From a bacterium (lineage in GTDB: Bacteria > Actinomycetota > Acidimicrobiia > Spongiisociales > ZC4RG35), in NCBI GenBank assembly GCA_024638655.1, contig JAHEJW010000004.1, positions 62,001-126,000 on the forward strand: 64,000 nt of DNA. The letters run 5' to 3'. The notes under the pieces are model-generated. The model saw nothing but the letters and a program-made list of their open reading frames with translations. It was not told where the DNA came from and searched no databases. The position numbers and the translations under genes were made by a program. Shown one piece after another: positions 8,599 through 16,974 of the stretch. How positions within the stretch are numbered: position 1 is the stretch's first letter; each line of letters starts with the position of its first letter.

Positions 8599-9078
8599 AT
8601 GCTGATCGACATGGTCGTCGAGATCCCCAAGGGAAGCCGAAACAAGTACGAGATGGACCACGAGACAGGCCACATCCACCTGGACCGGATGCTGTTCACG
8701 GCAACGCGGTACCCGGCCGACTACGGCTTCATACCCGAAACCCACGCAGACGACGACGATCCTTTAGACGCTCTCGCCCTCGTCACGGAGCCGACTTTCC
8801 CGGGATGTCGCATCTCGATCAAGCCGATTGGCCTGTTTGTGATGGAAGATCAGGGGAAGGACGACCACAAGGTCCTTGGTGTGCCGGTCGGCGATCCTGT
8901 TTGGCGGGATGCAGGCGGACTCGAAGACATCCCGGCTCATCTGCTGAGTGAGTTGGAGCACTTCTTCGCCATCTACAAGGACCTCGAGGACAAGAAGACC
9001 GCTGTCAAGGGATGGCGGGATGCCGGTGAGGCGGAGGCCACGATCGAACGTGCCCGAGAGGCCTTTGCGCGTCCTTGA
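8599..9078 (+). CDS. ppa: Inorganic pyrophosphatase (family I)
   Basis: A 159-residue soluble family I pyrophosphatase, near the usual 160-175. It has the N-terminal VEIPKGSRNKYEMD, RYPADYGFIPET and the metal-binding signature DDDPLDAL (Asp residues that hold Mg2+). KVLGVPVGDP and KDLEDKKTAVKGW complete the family pattern. The enzyme hydrolyses PPi to drive biosynthetic reactions. The start is placed at the ATG at 8599, giving MLIDMVVEIPKGS; an ATG at 8611 (MVVEIP) is an alternative, and the upstream in-frame sequence has no family similarity. Confidence 0.95.
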   Translation: MLIDMVVEIPKGSRNKYEMDHETGHIHLDRMLFTATRYPADYGFIPETHADDDDPLDALALVTEPTFPGCRISIKPIGLFVMEDQGKDDHKVLGVPVGDPVWRDAGGLEDIPAHLLSELEHFFAIYKDLEDKKTAVKGWRDAGEAEATIERAREAFARP

Positions 9079-9096
9079 TAAGGACCGTTCTGGCTC

Positions 9097-9528
9097 TTAC
9101 TGCCAGGCGCCGATGATTGTCGAGGCCAGCACGATTCCCACCAGGTGATAACCCGCAGTGACCCAGAACCAAGTCATCGGTTTGGGGCTCATAGGGTCGT
9201 AGACAGCGGTCACCAGAGTGATAGCCGCCCCGACGCCGACGCCCACCACGAGTCCCAGGACGAGTCCCTCCCCGAGGGTGTCGGTGCCAGTGGCCGCGGC
9301 GAGCATGCCCAAGACGATGGCCGTCACCAGGAAGGCGAAGAACGGCAGAACCATGTCTGCCGTGGACATCTGTGGGCCGTCATCGGGATCAGGGTCCCAT
9401 CCGATCGAGGCCATCCAGGTATTCCCAAGGACGGACCGGCTGTACCAGAGTGCTCCCAGGGCGTAGTAGACAACCGCCGCGATGATCACGGCGAGCCAGT
9501 TGAGGTCTCCCAGGACTTCGAAACTCAC
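9097..9528 (-). CDS. DUF1761 family membrane protein
   Basis: A 143-residue protein with four hydrophobic segments. It opens VSFEVLGDLNWLAVIIAAVV and continues YYALGALWYSRSVLGNTWM, the characteristic LNWLAV...LGALWYS...W pattern of DUF1761. The GTG at 9528 is preferred over an upstream ATG because it carries AAAGGAGC seven bases ahead and starts the conserved region. The function is unknown. It is convergent with the pyrophosphatase gene and tandem with the antiporter gene upstream. Confidence 0.85.
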   Translation of the reverse strand: MSFEVLGDLNWLAVIIAAVVYYALGALWYSRSVLGNTWMASIGWDPDPDDGPQMSTADMVLPFFAFLVTAIVLGMLAAATGTDTLGEGLVLGLVVGVGVGAAITLVTAVYDPMSPKPMTWFWVTAGYHLVGIVLASTIIGAWQ

Positions 9529-9597
9529 GACTGCTCCTTTCGAGTGGAAAGGAGTCGAAGCTACCAAGCTGGTCGGGACCGGTGCCGGATGGGTGCG

Positions 9598-10797
9598 TCA
9601 GCTGATCGTGTCGTCCGCGACCGGCGAAACGTCGTCGCTCCGCCGCACGAGCCGTGTCAGGACAAACGGTGGCGTCAGGGTCGTGAGGATCACCATGAGG
9701 ACGATGATGGCGATGTCTTCCGAGGTGACGACATCACTCAGCTGAGATGCCCCGAGAGCGGCGAATATGAGGCCTACTTCGCCACGAGGCACCATGCCCA
9801 CGCCTACGACAATTCGTTGCATCCCCCTCTCGGCACCTAGCCCTGCAACCAGCTTGCCCAGAACGGCGACAACAGTGATCAGCAAACCCGCGCCGATGAC
9901 CGTTGGTCGGAGAAGAACCGAAACGTCGACTCGCGCGCCCACGGCGAGAAAGAAGATGGGGACGAAGAAGTGCGAGATCGGACGGAGCTCGGACTGGATA
10001 CGCCCGATGTCGTGTCCTCGTCCGATTATCAAACCCGCAACGAAAGCTCCGACGATCGGGTCGAGTCCTGCGACGCGCTCGGCGGCGATTCCCAGCGTCA
10101 GCGCCAACACCAGCACGCCTATCACGAAGCTGCCGGCCATACGCAGCCGGTCCAGCAGTCGAAGGATGGCGGGCATGACGACCCGCCCGATGGACACGGT
10201 TGCCACCAGGAACACGATCACCCGGGCCACCAGCCAGAAGAAGTCGGATAGCGATGCCGAATCCCCAGCTAGTCCTGCGGCGACCACGGCGAGGATCACG
10301 AGACCGAGGATGTCGTCGATTACCGCTGCACCGATCACGGTCTTGGCCTCATCCGAGCCCATGCGCCCCAGGTCGCTGAAGACACGAGCCGTGATGCCGA
10401 CACTCGTGGCCGTCATCGCGGCTCCGATGAAGATCGCCGTCTCAGTGGTGCCGCCGCCGATCTGAAGGATTTGCACCGCAGCCACACCGAGGGCGAACGG
10501 GGTCGCGACGCCTATGAAAGCAACGAGAGTCGCCGAGCGTCCGAGACGTGCCATATCGGCGAGCTGAATCTCCAGGCCCACTTCGTACAGCAGGATGATC
10601 ACCCCGATCTCGGCCAGCACCTCGAGGAGATCCCCACCCTGAGTCGTCACCCAGCCGAGGCCGCCCACTCCGATGATCATGCCGGCGATGAGCTCACCAA
10701 TCACAGCCGGCTGCCTCACCCGGGTCATCAACTCGGCGCCGACCTTTGCCGCAACCAGAACGACTAACAGCTGTGTGAGTTGGTCGACGACGCTCAA
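9598..10797 (-). CDS. CPA2-family cation:proton antiporter (Kef-like, membrane domain only)
   Basis: A 399-residue protein with about 12 hydrophobic segments and no C-terminal RCK/TrkA-N domain. Family features include PAVIGELIAGMIIGVGGLG (helix 1-2), LLYEVGLEIQL, AAMTATSVGITARVFSDLG, VIGAAVIDDILGLVILAV with the paired acidic residues of CPA transporters, and MVPRGEVGLIFAALG. It exchanges K+ or Na+ for H+. It lies just upstream (in its own orientation) of a decayed kup fragment, so two potassium-related loci adjoin. Confidence 0.92.
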   Translation of the reverse strand: MSVVDQLTQLLVVLVAAKVGAELMTRVRQPAVIGELIAGMIIGVGGLGWVTTQGGDLLEVLAEIGVIILLYEVGLEIQLADMARLGRSATLVAFIGVATPFALGVAAVQILQIGGGTTETAIFIGAAMTATSVGITARVFSDLGRMGSDEAKTVIGAAVIDDILGLVILAVVAAGLAGDSASLSDFFWLVARVIVFLVATVSIGRVVMPAILRLLDRLRMAGSFVIGVLVLALTLGIAAERVAGLDPIVGAFVAGLIIGRGHDIGRIQSELRPISHFFVPIFFLAVGARVDVSVLLRPTVIGAGLLITVVAVLGKLVAGLGAERGMQRIVVGVGMVPRGEVGLIFAALGASQLSDVVTSEDIAIIVLMVILTTLTPPFVLTRLVRRSDDVSPVADDTIS

Positions 10798-10982
10798 ATC
10801 AGTCGTGGATTCAAGCGCGCGATTGACGGGGGTTCGAGCCCGACGAAGCGTTGAGCGTGTCAGGGCAAAACTGGGGCTCAGTTCATGGCCTGCACGATTG
10901 CCGATGTGTTAGAGGAGGAGCGACAATCATCGGCCGAATGTCTCGAGATGTGCAACGGTCGGTTCATCGAGGATCGGGTCGA

Positions 10983-11245
10983 AGGGACAGAGGCGGGTAT
11001 CTCGTGGTGATGTCGGTCGGGGCTTTGGGCGTTGTCTACGGCGACATAGACACCAGCCCCTCTATGCCCTCAGAGATTCGTTCCTCTCGGCCGCAGGACG
11101 CGCGGTGAATCGCGACTCCGTGCTTGGGATTTCTCTTTCTTGTGCTCTGGTCCGCTCATCCTCGTTGTGAGGCTGAACTACCTGTTGATGTCATGCGAGC
11201 CGACAACGACGGCGAGGGCGGTGTCCTCGCGTTGACCGCTCTGGG
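10983..11245 (+). pseudogene. kup: Decayed N-terminal fragment of a Kup (KUP/HAK) potassium transporter
   Basis: Conceptual translation recovers the Kup N terminus in pieces across changing frames. Frame of 11010: GYLVVMSVGALGVVYGDIDTSP (compare GALGVVYGDIGTSPLYAL). After a one-base loss at about 11060: LYALRDSFLSAAGRAVNRDS and VLG. Frame of 11127: FLFLVLWSA. Frame at about 11153: LILVVRLNYLLM. Back in the frame of 11127: VMRADNDGEGGVLALTAL, ending at 11243. At least three frame changes occur, and only about 85 of the expected 600-plus residues remain. The rest is missing where the convergent Tp34-like gene ends (11246). Nothing recognisable was found in 10798-10982. Confidence 0.88.
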
Positions 11246-11815
11246 TCACCCACCGCTAGGGATCTTGACGTCCTCGAACTTCACGAAGATGTCGTTCTCG
11301 TACCGCTTCCCGTTCTCCTTGTCATGCCGCGGGAATCTGGGGGCGTCGATCTCCACTTCGACGGCCAGCGAACTGTCGAGCGGCAGCTCGAAATTGGCTC
11401 CATAGTGGTATAGCCAGGGGTGCCACAGCATGGGTAGGCGACTATCTGCCCTCAGCGTGCCGCTGTCATCAAAGACCTTCACGCGCACGTCGAGCCCTGG
11501 GATGAAGCGGTTGTCGGCGGCATCGCGCGCCGAGACCTCGATGTGGGCGTTTTGTTGCTTTGGCTCCATCCATTCGAGCCCTGACTCACCCCACTCGTAC
11601 ATGCCCTCGGCACCTTCGATAGCCAGTGCCACGATCATGTCTCCAGCGTGAGCCTCGAGTCCGGTCTTCGCCACCTTTTCGGCCATGTGAGTGAGCGCAG
11701 TGCTGTATTTCTCGCCTTGCTCTTGAGCCATCCGGTGATGGTGCGGCTTGGCCTCATCGGTCTCCTTGGAAGGCGGTTTGATTGGTTCAGGTCGGACCTT
11801 GGCGGGCTGTGCCAT
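11246..11815 (-). CDS. Tp34/P19-like (PF10634-type) metal-binding protein without signal peptide
   Basis: A 189-residue protein whose second half follows the periplasmic Fe2+/Cu2+-binding Tp34/P19 pattern: EGMYEWGESGLEW, QNAHIEVSA, RFIPGLDVRVKVFDD, LPMLWHPWLYHYGANFELP, EIDAPRFPRHDKENGKRY and NDIFVKFEDVKI. The His residues at HIEV, YHYGAN and RHDKENG match places where the family binds metal. Unlike known members it has no signal peptide. The N terminus is a Pro/Lys/Glu-rich tail with HHH and then a helix (EKVAKTGLEAHAGDMIVALA). The ATG at 11815 is preceded by GAGGAGAAGAG. No FTR1-type permease is adjacent. Family assignment is by motif reading only. Confidence 0.6.
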   Translation of the reverse strand: MAQPAKVRPEPIKPPSKETDEAKPHHHRMAQEQGEKYSTALTHMAEKVAKTGLEAHAGDMIVALAIEGAEGMYEWGESGLEWMEPKQQNAHIEVSARDAADNRFIPGLDVRVKVFDDSGTLRADSRLPMLWHPWLYHYGANFELPLDSSLAVEVEIDAPRFPRHDKENGKRYENDIFVKFEDVKIPSGG

Positions 11816-12242
11816 CTCTTCTCCTCGTTTCTCGGGAGTTCGACTTGTACCCCTAGGGACTCCTCGGAAAACCCACGGCGCGAGAGGAGGCTCGATGGCT
11901 GTTCGGAATGAAGGTGGACCAGTCACTCAGAAACACCGCAGTCACGCTCCGTGGTCGCATAGCTAGGTTTCGGACCGAGGGGCCGAAACAGATTGTTCAC
12001 AGAGGGGGTTCCAAGTCTGAACCTCGGCACCGGGGTCGCAAGGTCCTTTGGTGGTCGATCTACGGAGTACTGGCCCTACGGATTCAGGCCGTAGTGCAAG
12101 TGTGACGTGGACCGGGGTCTCGACCTCCTGACCACAGAGTCTGGGCGGAATCGAAAGCCAGAAGATCAGGGTATCTCCCTATCGACTATTCAACACGATC
12201 CGTTCATGATTCGAGCTGTGGGGCTTTAGATAGGAGATGGCG
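11816..12242. other. Non-coding stretch without recognised content
   Basis: About 430 bases between the Tp34-like gene and the small membrane protein gene. Short open frames exist, the longest 65 codons from 11908, but none has a family motif, a convincing ribosome-binding site or a plausible protein composition. No tRNA, riboswitch or clear inverted repeat was seen. Given the adjacent kup wreckage, this may also be decayed sequence. Confidence 0.5.
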
Positions 12243-12626
12243 ATGTGGCATCCATCTACACGCATACGGATTGTGTTGGGCACCGTCGGTTTGCTCGTGG
12301 GGCTTGTCGGCTTGGCCCTGTGGAGTCTGGAATCTGAGTACGGGGGAAAAGGGGTCGGCGGTTCTGAGACATCCAACGGGGTCACTCGGGTGTTCGATAT
12401 CGACGAACAGTCTGTCGACTCGGAGGGACACCCGGTGACGACGATCGTCTTCGAAGGGACCGAAGCCGGAGCCAATGCCTACATCGAGCAGCGTTCGAGG
12501 GAGGGGCGCAACTACGTCGTCCCGAGTTTGACCATCGGCGTAGCCGCCTTGCTGCTGGTTGGGGCCGTCGTACCCGCATCGAAGTCGTCGAGACGGCAAC
12601 GTATCCCTAACAGGGCCTCATCGTGA
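12243..12626 (+). CDS. Small two-helix membrane protein of unknown function
   Basis: A 127-residue protein with an N-terminal membrane segment (IRIVLGTVGLLVGLVGLALW, about residues 8-27), an extracytoplasmic loop of about 60 polar residues and a second membrane segment (VPSLTIGVAALLLVGAVV), ending in a basic tail. AGGAG at 12232-12236 abuts the ATG at 12237 and is six bases from the ATG at 12243, so 12243 is the likely start. No family was recognised. Confidence 0.6.
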   Translation: MWHPSTRIRIVLGTVGLLVGLVGLALWSLESEYGGKGVGGSETSNGVTRVFDIDEQSVDSEGHPVTTIVFEGTEAGANAYIEQRSREGRNYVVPSLTIGVAALLLVGAVVPASKSSRRQRIPNRASS

Positions 12627-12726
12627 CGCTGCGGCTGCGCTCCAGAACTCCGTAGGGGGTGATAAGCGTCGCCCAGCGCACCCCTCTGCCTGCCGTTCCC
12701 CCGCCTCATTCGCTCTTCTCCGGTTG

Positions 12727-12799
12727 CGCCCTCGCCAGGATTCGAACCTGGGACACCCGGTTTAGGAAACCGGTGCTCTATCCCCTGAGCTACGAGGGC
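12727..12799 (-). tRNA. tRNA-Arg (anticodon CCU)
   Basis: On the minus strand the cloverleaf is complete: acceptor GCCCTCG paired with CGAGGGC, D-arm GCTC...GAGC, anticodon stem CCGGT/ACCGG around the loop TTCCTAA (anticodon CCT, reads AGG), variable loop, and T-arm CCAGG-TTCGAAT-CCTGG. It is 73 nucleotides with discriminator G, and CCA is not encoded. It stands alone between two protein genes. Confidence 0.97.
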
Positions 12800-12888
12800 C
12801 GGGTAGGGAAAATGCTAGGCGGTGGCTGTTCGTTCGCCGACTTGCCCTTGATGTCTTCCACTGCCGCACTTCCCATTGGCTGAGGCAC

Positions 12889-14964
12889 TCAACACGGCCC
12901 CTCCCTGATTCCGGCCAGCTCTCGTCGAGTGAGCGAATACGTGGGTGTTGGCTCGTACCGGGAGTGCCCGTTCCCCTCGTTCACGTGTCGATCCTCCACT
13001 TTCGGGTGATTCACGACTTGACCACCGATCGGGTCGCTGCCGCGCCACAGGTTCACCCAATTCGTGATACGACCCGTCACCGCGTCGACCAATTCAGGGA
13101 TTCCCGTTGCGGGAAACATGCGCGGGTAGAGAAGGCCCAACTGGGATCCGTAGCTGATGAGACCGAGGTCGCGCGGCGTCTCATGAAGAGCCACGGCCGC
13201 GATCAGGGATCCCTGTGAGTGTGCGCCGAGCAGCGAACCTTCTGGCAGGTGATCGAGTATCTCGCCAAGGTCTCGGACGGCTCGAGGTCCATATCCTGGA
13301 GGCGCCAATGGGTGGTACCAGCGTGGCCAGAACGACCCCAAGTCCCAGAGGATTCCGACCTGGCGACGTCGCCCGCGGCCGCCTTCATCGCTGATCCAGC
13401 CTTTTCGGATACTCCTGATCGCGAAGTATCCGGGGACGACGATGGCGATTGTGACTGCTACTTGCACCAAGAGGTCGGGGAACGTCCCTAAGGCTGCGGG
13501 GTCCAACCCTGCACTGAGCCGGTCGAGGAGTTCAGTGGCACCGGCCTTCCCGCTGTGACGCCAAATCGCCGCAACAACGTAGATGGCAGCACCAATGCCG
13601 AATAGCCCGGCCGCATAGAACAAGACCCTGGCCTCCAGCACCACCCGGCGAAGGAGCACCAATCGCCGCACCTTCCACGGAAGAGGCGACCGCGAAGGGG
13701 TCCCTTCTCGAGTCCCTCCGAATAGGGCGATACCTGCGGCGACAGCGACGAGCCATGCGATTAGTGCGAGCATCGCGACTGCCACCCACCCGACTCCCTC
13801 TCCGATCAGCTCCCCGGTTCCGAGTGCGTCGTCGATGAGGAGACCGATCGATGTGCCGAGGACCACGCCGGAGAATGTCGCCAGGACGAGCGCCCCAAGG
13901 CTCAGAGGTCCTGCTGTCAACGCACCGAAGGCGAAGACTGCAAGAACCACGGAGATCCCGAAGGTGAGAGTGTGCGAGATCTCTGGATGCCAGCTTGACG
14001 GATCGGTGGTCCAGATGGAGATGAGAGAGATGACGAGCAGGCCAACCGAGAAATGGGGCGCCAGAGCCCCGATCCACCATGCCACGCTCGTAGTTGGGGC
14101 CAAGGTGATCAGCGCGCCGAATAGGGCAGAAGCAGCCAACAAGACGACGAGTACCACGGCGATCGGGACCTGATCGGTCCAGGAGAGCACCCCCAGCGCC
14201 AAAACGGTCAGCCCCCCGGCGAGGTGGAGGCGACGAAGACGGTGCAACATCGGGTGAACACTCCAGAGGCGACGGTCGGTGACAAGTGCGCCACCTGGGT
14301 CCTCTCGGGGGTCACCGCCGGTCGGGGAGCGGTCCTGGCGCTCCTTGGCTTCGACCATGGTGGCCCCGTTGAGGTCGAACAGGAGCTTGACCGGGGAAAC
14401 ATGCCTCATCCTGGGGAAGTGAGTTCTGGTGGAAACCACCGCAACCAGCCAGACGAAGAGAATCGTGACCGCCAAGACCAAACCGGTCATGGCCGCCGCC
14501 GGACCAATTGACAACTGGATGTTCACGGGGCCGATGCTCAAGGTGTCGTTCTGACCAATCCAGCGCATCGGCAGCAGCACTCCCGCTGTCAATGATTGCG
14601 ACATGAACAGAGCGGTGAGAGCGAGACTCGCCGACCTGATCGACATCCGTCCGAGGCGTCGATGCCAGCTCTGGTGGTCTCCCGCGCCAGTTTGCGTGGT
14701 GGGGTTGGGCTGCCAGCCGGCCATCCAGCCTGCCACGTTGGCCAGGGCGTAAGGAGTCAGCAGAATCCACAGCGCAGTGATACGGCTTCCCGAGGTCAGA
14801 TTCGCCCAGTGGAAGGCCGAAGTCTCGAAACAAGGGTCGGTGGCCGGGGCGCGGTAGACGTTGGTGGCCGGGCCACTTCTCCCATAGGTCACCGGATCCG
14901 TGTACAAGATGTCGCGTGGGGGAGTTCCCGAGACTCCATGGACTCTCAGCTCTTGAACGACCAG
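12889..14964 (-). CDS. Large polytopic membrane protein with split alpha/beta-hydrolase motifs; unusual (CTG) start proposed
   Basis: A protein of about 691 residues. Its N terminus QELRVHGVSGTPP matches actinobacterial membrane proteins that begin with an oxyanion-hole-like HG motif. About ten hydrophobic segments follow (residues 75-470), and then a C-terminal soluble part with LLGAHSQGSLIAAVALHE, a GxSxG-type nucleophile elbow (GAHSQGS). In-frame coding similarity reaches upstream of the TTG at 14907, but no ATG, GTG or TTG exists before the in-frame TGA at 14983-14985. The CTG at 14964 is the best candidate, with GGAGG eight bases ahead. The reaction and substrate are unknown. It ends 90 bases from the tRNA-Arg gene and is divergent from the NYN gene. 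Confidence 0.75.
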   Translation of the reverse strand: MVVQELRVHGVSGTPPRDILYTDPVTYGRSGPATNVYRAPATDPCFETSAFHWANLTSGSRITALWILLTPYALANVAGWMAGWQPNPTTQTGAGDHQSWHRRLGRMSIRSASLALTALFMSQSLTAGVLLPMRWIGQNDTLSIGPVNIQLSIGPAAAMTGLVLAVTILFVWLVAVVSTRTHFPRMRHVSPVKLLFDLNGATMVEAKERQDRSPTGGDPREDPGGALVTDRRLWSVHPMLHRLRRLHLAGGLTVLALGVLSWTDQVPIAVVLVVLLAASALFGALITLAPTTSVAWWIGALAPHFSVGLLVISLISIWTTDPSSWHPEISHTLTFGISVVLAVFAFGALTAGPLSLGALVLATFSGVVLGTSIGLLIDDALGTGELIGEGVGWVAVAMLALIAWLVAVAAGIALFGGTREGTPSRSPLPWKVRRLVLLRRVVLEARVLFYAAGLFGIGAAIYVVAAIWRHSGKAGATELLDRLSAGLDPAALGTFPDLLVQVAVTIAIVVPGYFAIRSIRKGWISDEGGRGRRRQVGILWDLGSFWPRWYHPLAPPGYGPRAVRDLGEILDHLPEGSLLGAHSQGSLIAAVALHETPRDLGLISYGSQLGLLYPRMFPATGIPELVDAVTGRITNWVNLWRGSDPIGGQVVNHPKVEDRHVNEGNGHSRYEPTPTYSLTRRELAGIREGPC

Positions 14965-15048
14965 AAGAAGATCCTCCGCTGGTCAAGCTAGCAATCCAGG
15001 TGAGGACCACCAGCAGTCGGAGGTGTGACCCGCATTACATTCACCTAC

Positions 15049-16044
15049 ATGGAAGAAGAACGCATCGCATTGTTCGTCGACTACGAGAATCTGGCGATCG
15101 GTGCGCGGGAGGCGCTCGGGGGCATGGAATTCGACTTCGAGCCGATTGGCAACGCGCTGGCCGAGCGGGGCAGGGTTGTGTCGAGGAAGGCGTATGCGGA
15201 CTGGTCGATGTTCAGCGACGCGCGCCAAGCGATGACCAGGAGTCACGTCGAGCTCATAGAGATACCACAGCGAATGGGCGCTACCCGAAAGAACGCGGCC
15301 GACATCAAAATGGCAGTCGACGCCATAGAGCTGGCCTTCGAGCGGGATTATGTGACGACCTTCGTCATCTGCACTGGGGACTCAGACTTCACCCCACTGG
15401 TCCACAAGCTCCGCGAGCTCAACAAGAAGGTGATTGGGGTCGGCATCAAAGCGTCGACATCCAACATGCTGCCGCCGGCGTGCGATGAGTTTCTGTTCTA
15501 CGACAACCTCGAAGGTGTTGGCTCCAGCCCTGATGAGACGTCGAAGTCGGCGAACGGGGATGAGCCCGAAATGGCATCTCTGATCACTACGACGCTCGGG
15601 GGGCTGCTTCGTTCCGGGCAGTCCGAAGTGCTCGCGTCATCTCTCAAACGAGCGGTTCTGCGCAAGGACTCGACCTTTTCCGAGGCCGACTATGGATTCC
15701 GGGCCTTCGGTGAACTTCTGAGAAACCTCGAGTCCGATGGTGTGATCGAGCTCAACGAGGGTCCGAGCCGGGGTGATCCCGTTGTTCAGTTCGCTGCCGG
15801 TGGCAGCAGCGAGAAGCAGGCGTTTCAACTACTCCACGATGTCGTCGCCGACCTGTCGTCGAAGAACGGCGGCGTGCTCCTCTCCGGTCTCAAGAACCAG
15901 CTTCGGAAACGCCAGCCTGGTTTCAGCGAGAAGAAGTTCGGGTTCGGAGGTTTCCTCCAGTTCTGCAAGGCGGCCGCCACCCGGGGCCTGATCGAGCTCA
16001 CCTGGGATGACTCGGCGGGCGATTACAAGGTCTCGGCGAAGTGA
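15049..16044 (+). CDS. NYN-domain (LabA/DUF88-type) protein with two OST-HTH/LOTUS-like domains
   Basis: A 331-residue protein. Residues 1-145 form a PIN-like NYN nuclease domain with the acidic residues in place: ALFVDYENLAIG, KNAADIKMAVDAIEL and ICTGDSDFTPLVHKLRE. Two copies of a winged-helix OST-HTH-like module follow, at about 178-250 (LLRSGQSEVLASSLKRAVLR...YGFRAFGELLRNLE) and 265-330 (KNGGVLLSGLKNQLRKRQPG...FGFGGFLQFCKAA). NYN domains are predicted or shown to be metal-dependent RNases, and OST-HTH domains bind RNA. The start at the ATG at 15049 is chosen because it begins the conserved domain; a GTG at 15025 would add eight residues. There is no clear ribosome-binding site, so it may be leaderless. 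Confidence 0.85.
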   Translation: MEEERIALFVDYENLAIGAREALGGMEFDFEPIGNALAERGRVVSRKAYADWSMFSDARQAMTRSHVELIEIPQRMGATRKNAADIKMAVDAIELAFERDYVTTFVICTGDSDFTPLVHKLRELNKKVIGVGIKASTSNMLPPACDEFLFYDNLEGVGSSPDETSKSANGDEPEMASLITTTLGGLLRSGQSEVLASSLKRAVLRKDSTFSEADYGFRAFGELLRNLESDGVIELNEGPSRGDPVVQFAAGGSSEKQAFQLLHDVVADLSSKNGGVLLSGLKNQLRKRQPGFSEKKFGFGGFLQFCKAAATRGLIELTWDDSAGDYKVSAK

Positions 16045-16057
16045 CCACTCCCGATTG

Positions 16058-16924
16058 ATGCGGTTTCTCGGCCCCGAAGCGACCCGGAAGGCCCTACCGA
16101 TGGCCGACGCCATCGAGTCTCAGGAGGTCGCTTTCACCGAGGATTGGGAGGCGCCCCTTCGCTCCCTTCTGGGAGGCTCCCTTGTCATGCCGGGCCGCGT
16201 TGGTGATGTCATGGCCGTCAAGGTCGTCTCCACCGTCCCCGGCAACCCGGCTGGGATGGTGGTGGTGTTTGGCGGTGACGGCAGTCCACTGGGTTTGGTC
16301 GACGGTCCCACTCTGACCGCGATACGCACCGGCGCCGGGTGCGGTCTGGCGACCAGGATTCTGGCCGACTCCGGCGCCAGCACCCTGGCAATGCTCGGAT
16401 CAGGGGCCATGGCTTTCGATCAGGTCCAGGCGGTGCTGACTGTCAGGCCGATCGAGCGAGTCGTGGTGTGGTCGAGGTCCCTCGACAACGCCAGGCGGCT
16501 GGCCGAGCGGACGGGAGGGGAGGCGGCGGACAGCGCCGAAGAGGCAGTGTCGGCCGCCGACATCATCTGCTGTGCCACCCCCTCCACCGAACCGCTATTC
16601 GACCCCGACTCGGTGGGCGAAGGTGTTCACATCAACGCGGTAGGAGCGTTCAAACCTGAGATGGTCGAAGTTCCCGCCGCCGTCATGGAGCGGGCCTACG
16701 TTGTGGTCGATGACTACGAGGCCGCTGCTGCCGAGGCGGGTGACCTAATCCAGGCCGATCGGGAACCCAATGCGACGCTCTCCGAACTGCTGGCCGGATC
16801 TGCTCCCCAGGTCGGGGAAGATGTGACCGTCTTCAAGAGCGTCGGCATCGCCAGCCAGGACGTAGCTGCAGCCCACCGGGCGCTCCTCAACGCCGAAGAG
16901 CGCAGCATCGGAATCGTTCTCTAA
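16058..16924 (+). CDS. Ornithine cyclodeaminase / mu-crystallin family protein
   Basis: A 288-residue NAD(P)-binding enzyme. It has VGDVMAVKVVSTVPGNP (substrate side), GLVDGPTLTAIRTGAG, the Rossmann segment TLAMLGSGAMAFDQVQAVL, ADIICCATPSTEPLF and VHINAVGAFKPEMVEVP, all family landmarks. Members include ornithine cyclodeaminase, alanine dehydrogenase of the AlaDH/OCD type and ketimine reductases, and the exact substrate cannot be told from the sequence. It begins 13 bases after the NYN gene, probably co-transcribed. The length is slightly short of the usual 310-330 residues. Confidence 0.9.
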   Translation: MRFLGPEATRKALPMADAIESQEVAFTEDWEAPLRSLLGGSLVMPGRVGDVMAVKVVSTVPGNPAGMVVVFGGDGSPLGLVDGPTLTAIRTGAGCGLATRILADSGASTLAMLGSGAMAFDQVQAVLTVRPIERVVVWSRSLDNARRLAERTGGEAADSAEEAVSAADIICCATPSTEPLFDPDSVGEGVHINAVGAFKPEMVEVPAAVMERAYVVVDDYEAAAAEAGDLIQADREPNATLSELLAGSAPQVGEDVTVFKSVGIASQDVAAAHRALLNAEERSIGIVL

Positions 16925-16974
16925 CGCCGAGGCCCAAGCCGACTGCTGCGGCTAGCCGCCCATATTGAGGGAAC

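Noticed and set aside
10826-10845. GGGGGTTCGAGCCCGA, resembling a tRNA T-arm
   Set aside because: The stem does not pair properly and no acceptor, D- or anticodon arm can be built around it.
11908-12105. 65-codon open frame in the 11816-12242 gap
   Set aside because: No ribosome-binding site, no family motif and a composition unlike neighbouring proteins.
14312-15010. A 232-codon minus-strand frame overlapping the start of the large membrane protein
   Set aside because: Arg/His-rich composition typical of a frame shadow; the overlapping frame carries the recognisable VHGVSGTPP motif.
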